NCBI GenBank assembly: GCA_013214365.1
Contig: JABSPI010000250.1
Location: 1 to 6,257, forward strand
Length of the DNA stretch: 6,257 bases
Origin: Erythrobacter sp.
Lineage (GTDB): Bacteria; Pseudomonadota; Alphaproteobacteria; Sphingomonadales; Sphingomonadaceae
Direction: 5' to 3'
Positions within the stretch are counted from its first letter, which is position 1. Every line of letters begins with the position of its first letter. Positions 5,576 to 6,257 of this stretch are shown here, in pieces. The notes under the pieces are model-generated. The model made no database searches and was not told where the DNA came from. It saw only the letters and a list, made by a program, of their open reading frames with translations. Both the position numbers and the translations under genes were made by a program.

Positions 5576-5992
5576 ATGCTCACCGTTCGCGTGGCCATGC
5601 TGGCCGGACTGGGCGCAAGTTTAGCTGTGCCTGTCCTTGCCCAAACGAACTTGGCGAGCCAAGCCGCTCCGCGCCCGAGCCAAACGATCGCATTTTTCGA
5701 ACGAGCTAAAATCGGACCGCTCGAAGTCACCCCGATCGGCGTTATTCGCGACCAACGCTGCTCCGATCCACGCTTTTGTTACCGCCCCCAAGACATGCGT
5801 GTATCGGTGATCGTCTACGCCGACGGAATAATGCAAGAGGCGGTTTTGCGGCTTGGCATACCGACAAAAGTGCCCGGCGGATATCTCACCCTGGTTGATC
5901 CGGGCACACGGCCACGCGATCGCGGCGCGCTGCGGCTGGACGAATATAGGCTCGATATCCGCTATGCCCCGGCGATAGAGCGGGACCGGTAA
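5576..5992 (+). CDS. Small exported protein with a Cys-x5-Cys motif, function unknown
   Basis: A 138-residue protein. Residues 1-22 are a signal peptide (MLTVRVAMLAGLGASLAVPVLA, ending in a good ALA-like cleavage site before Gln23). The mature protein has a short linker and then one small, probably beta-rich domain (about 45-133). Its most distinctive segment is VIRDQRCSDPRFCYRPQDMRVSVIV (56-80), with Cys62 and Cys68 five residues apart, probably a disulfide in the periplasm. This resembles short exported proteins of sphingomonads that carry an RCP-x4-C-x-W-x-G segment followed by valine-rich strands, but here the Trp/Gly part is replaced by YRPQDMR. The C-terminal part (LRLGIPTKVPGGYLTLVDPG, then LDEYRLDIRYAP) fits such a beta domain. 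It diverges from thiE with 128 bases between starts and converges on the aldolase gene. Function is unknown. Confidence 0.8.
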   Translation: MLTVRVAMLAGLGASLAVPVLAQTNLASQAAPRPSQTIAFFERAKIGPLEVTPIGVIRDQRCSDPRFCYRPQDMRVSVIVYADGIMQEAVLRLGIPTKVPGGYLTLVDPGTRPRDRGALRLDEYRLDIRYAPAIERDR

Positions 5993-6003
5993 TCACCGGT
6001 TCT
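5982..6003 (+). terminator. Hairpin over the stop codon between convergent genes
   Basis: ACCGGT (5985-5990) and ACCGGT (5995-6000) are each self-complementary, so they pair as a 6-bp stem around AATC. In plus-strand RNA the stem extends by one G-C pair and two G-U pairs to nine. The TAA stop of the exported protein lies at the loop edge (5990-5992). No U-run follows. With only 15 bases between the two stop codons it may serve as a shared 3'-end structure. Confidence 0.35.
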
Positions 6004-6007
6004 CGGC

Positions 6008-6257
6008 TTAGCCCGCGACGCTTGCGGCTTGGATCTGATCAATCGCTTTGCTCAGCGTGGCATCAAATTCCTCTGCCGATTGACCTTTGCGCAAATCTTG
6101 CAAAAGGCCGCGGCTGAAGCTGGCGATCATGCCCGGGTTGTTGGCAAGATGCTCGCATGCATCGTCGGTTGAATAACCACCAGACAAAGCCACCACTCGC
6201 ACAACTGCCGGATGTTCGATCGCGGGCGTGTAATGCCCCGGCTTTACCGGAATTGAG
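6008..6257 (-). CDS. fda: Class I fructose-bisphosphate aldolase, C-terminal part (cut by window edge)
   Basis: Only the last 82 residues are present; the gene continues beyond the right edge, as the frame is open to position 6256. The enzyme splits fructose-1,6-bisphosphate into dihydroxyacetone phosphate and glyceraldehyde-3-phosphate through a lysine Schiff base; that lysine lies outside the window. The visible part reads from SIPVKPGHYTPAIEHPAVV into the strongly conserved VVALSGGYSTDDAC and NNPGMIASFSRGLLQDLR, followed by SAEEFDATLSKAIDQI and a TAA stop. The VALSGGYS and ASFSR segments are hallmarks of the bacterial single-domain class I aldolase of the Staphylococcus Fda type (about 295 residues), the phosphate-binding end of the barrel. 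A GTG at 6202 within this piece is an internal valine, not a start. Confidence 0.9.
   Translation of the reverse strand, partial: SIPVKPGHYTPAIEHPAVVRVVALSGGYSTDDACEHLANNPGMIASFSRGLLQDLRKGQSAEEFDATLSKAIDQIQAASVAG

Noticed and set aside
1..6257. CRISPR array, insertion sequence, toxin-antitoxin pair or new defence system
   Set aside because: No regularly spaced repeats, transposase-like protein, terminal inverted repeats or paired small toxin genes were found; the content is housekeeping and envelope genes.

Overview
The window looks like an ordinary chromosomal segment of an alphaproteobacterium, most likely a sphingomonad of the Erythrobacteraceae type. This is inferred from moderately high GC, the alphaproteobacterial style of the ThiE and EF-P proteins, and the small secreted proteins between housekeeping genes. 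Genus and species cannot be read from the sequence. No mobile element, CRISPR array or clear new multi-gene system is visible.

Layout from left to right: about 230 bases with no supported gene; a tRNA-Leu(CAA) with encoded CCA on the plus strand (231-315); then, on the minus strand, a secreted serine beta-lactamase/PBP-like hydrolase (395-2062) with its own promoter and a very strong ribosome binding site. Next comes a minus-strand pair, elongation factor P (3050-3613) followed 6 bases later by an inositol monophosphatase family protein (2225-3043). A short secreted protein of unknown function (3831-4232, plus) diverges from efp. A second minus-strand pair follows: thiamine phosphate synthase thiE (4818-5447) overlaps the start of a SanA/YdcF-type DUF218 membrane protein (4249-4821) by an ATGA. 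A small exported two-cysteine protein (5576-5992, plus) diverges from thiE and runs tail-to-tail into the 3' end of a class I fructose-bisphosphate aldolase gene (6008 to beyond the right edge, minus).

Functionally this is a mixture: translation (tRNA-Leu, EF-P), central carbon metabolism (aldolase), cofactor synthesis (ThiE), a sugar/inositol phosphatase, and cell-envelope or periplasmic proteins (hydrolase, DUF218 protein, two small secreted proteins). Only two gene pairs look co-transcribed: efp with the phosphatase, and thiE with the DUF218 gene. The least ordinary part is the serine hydrolase, which in sampled lines is about 45-52 percent GC against about 55-65 percent in its neighbours and lies directly beside a tRNA gene. 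That may indicate later acquisition. The two small secreted proteins are the only genes whose function is truly unknown.
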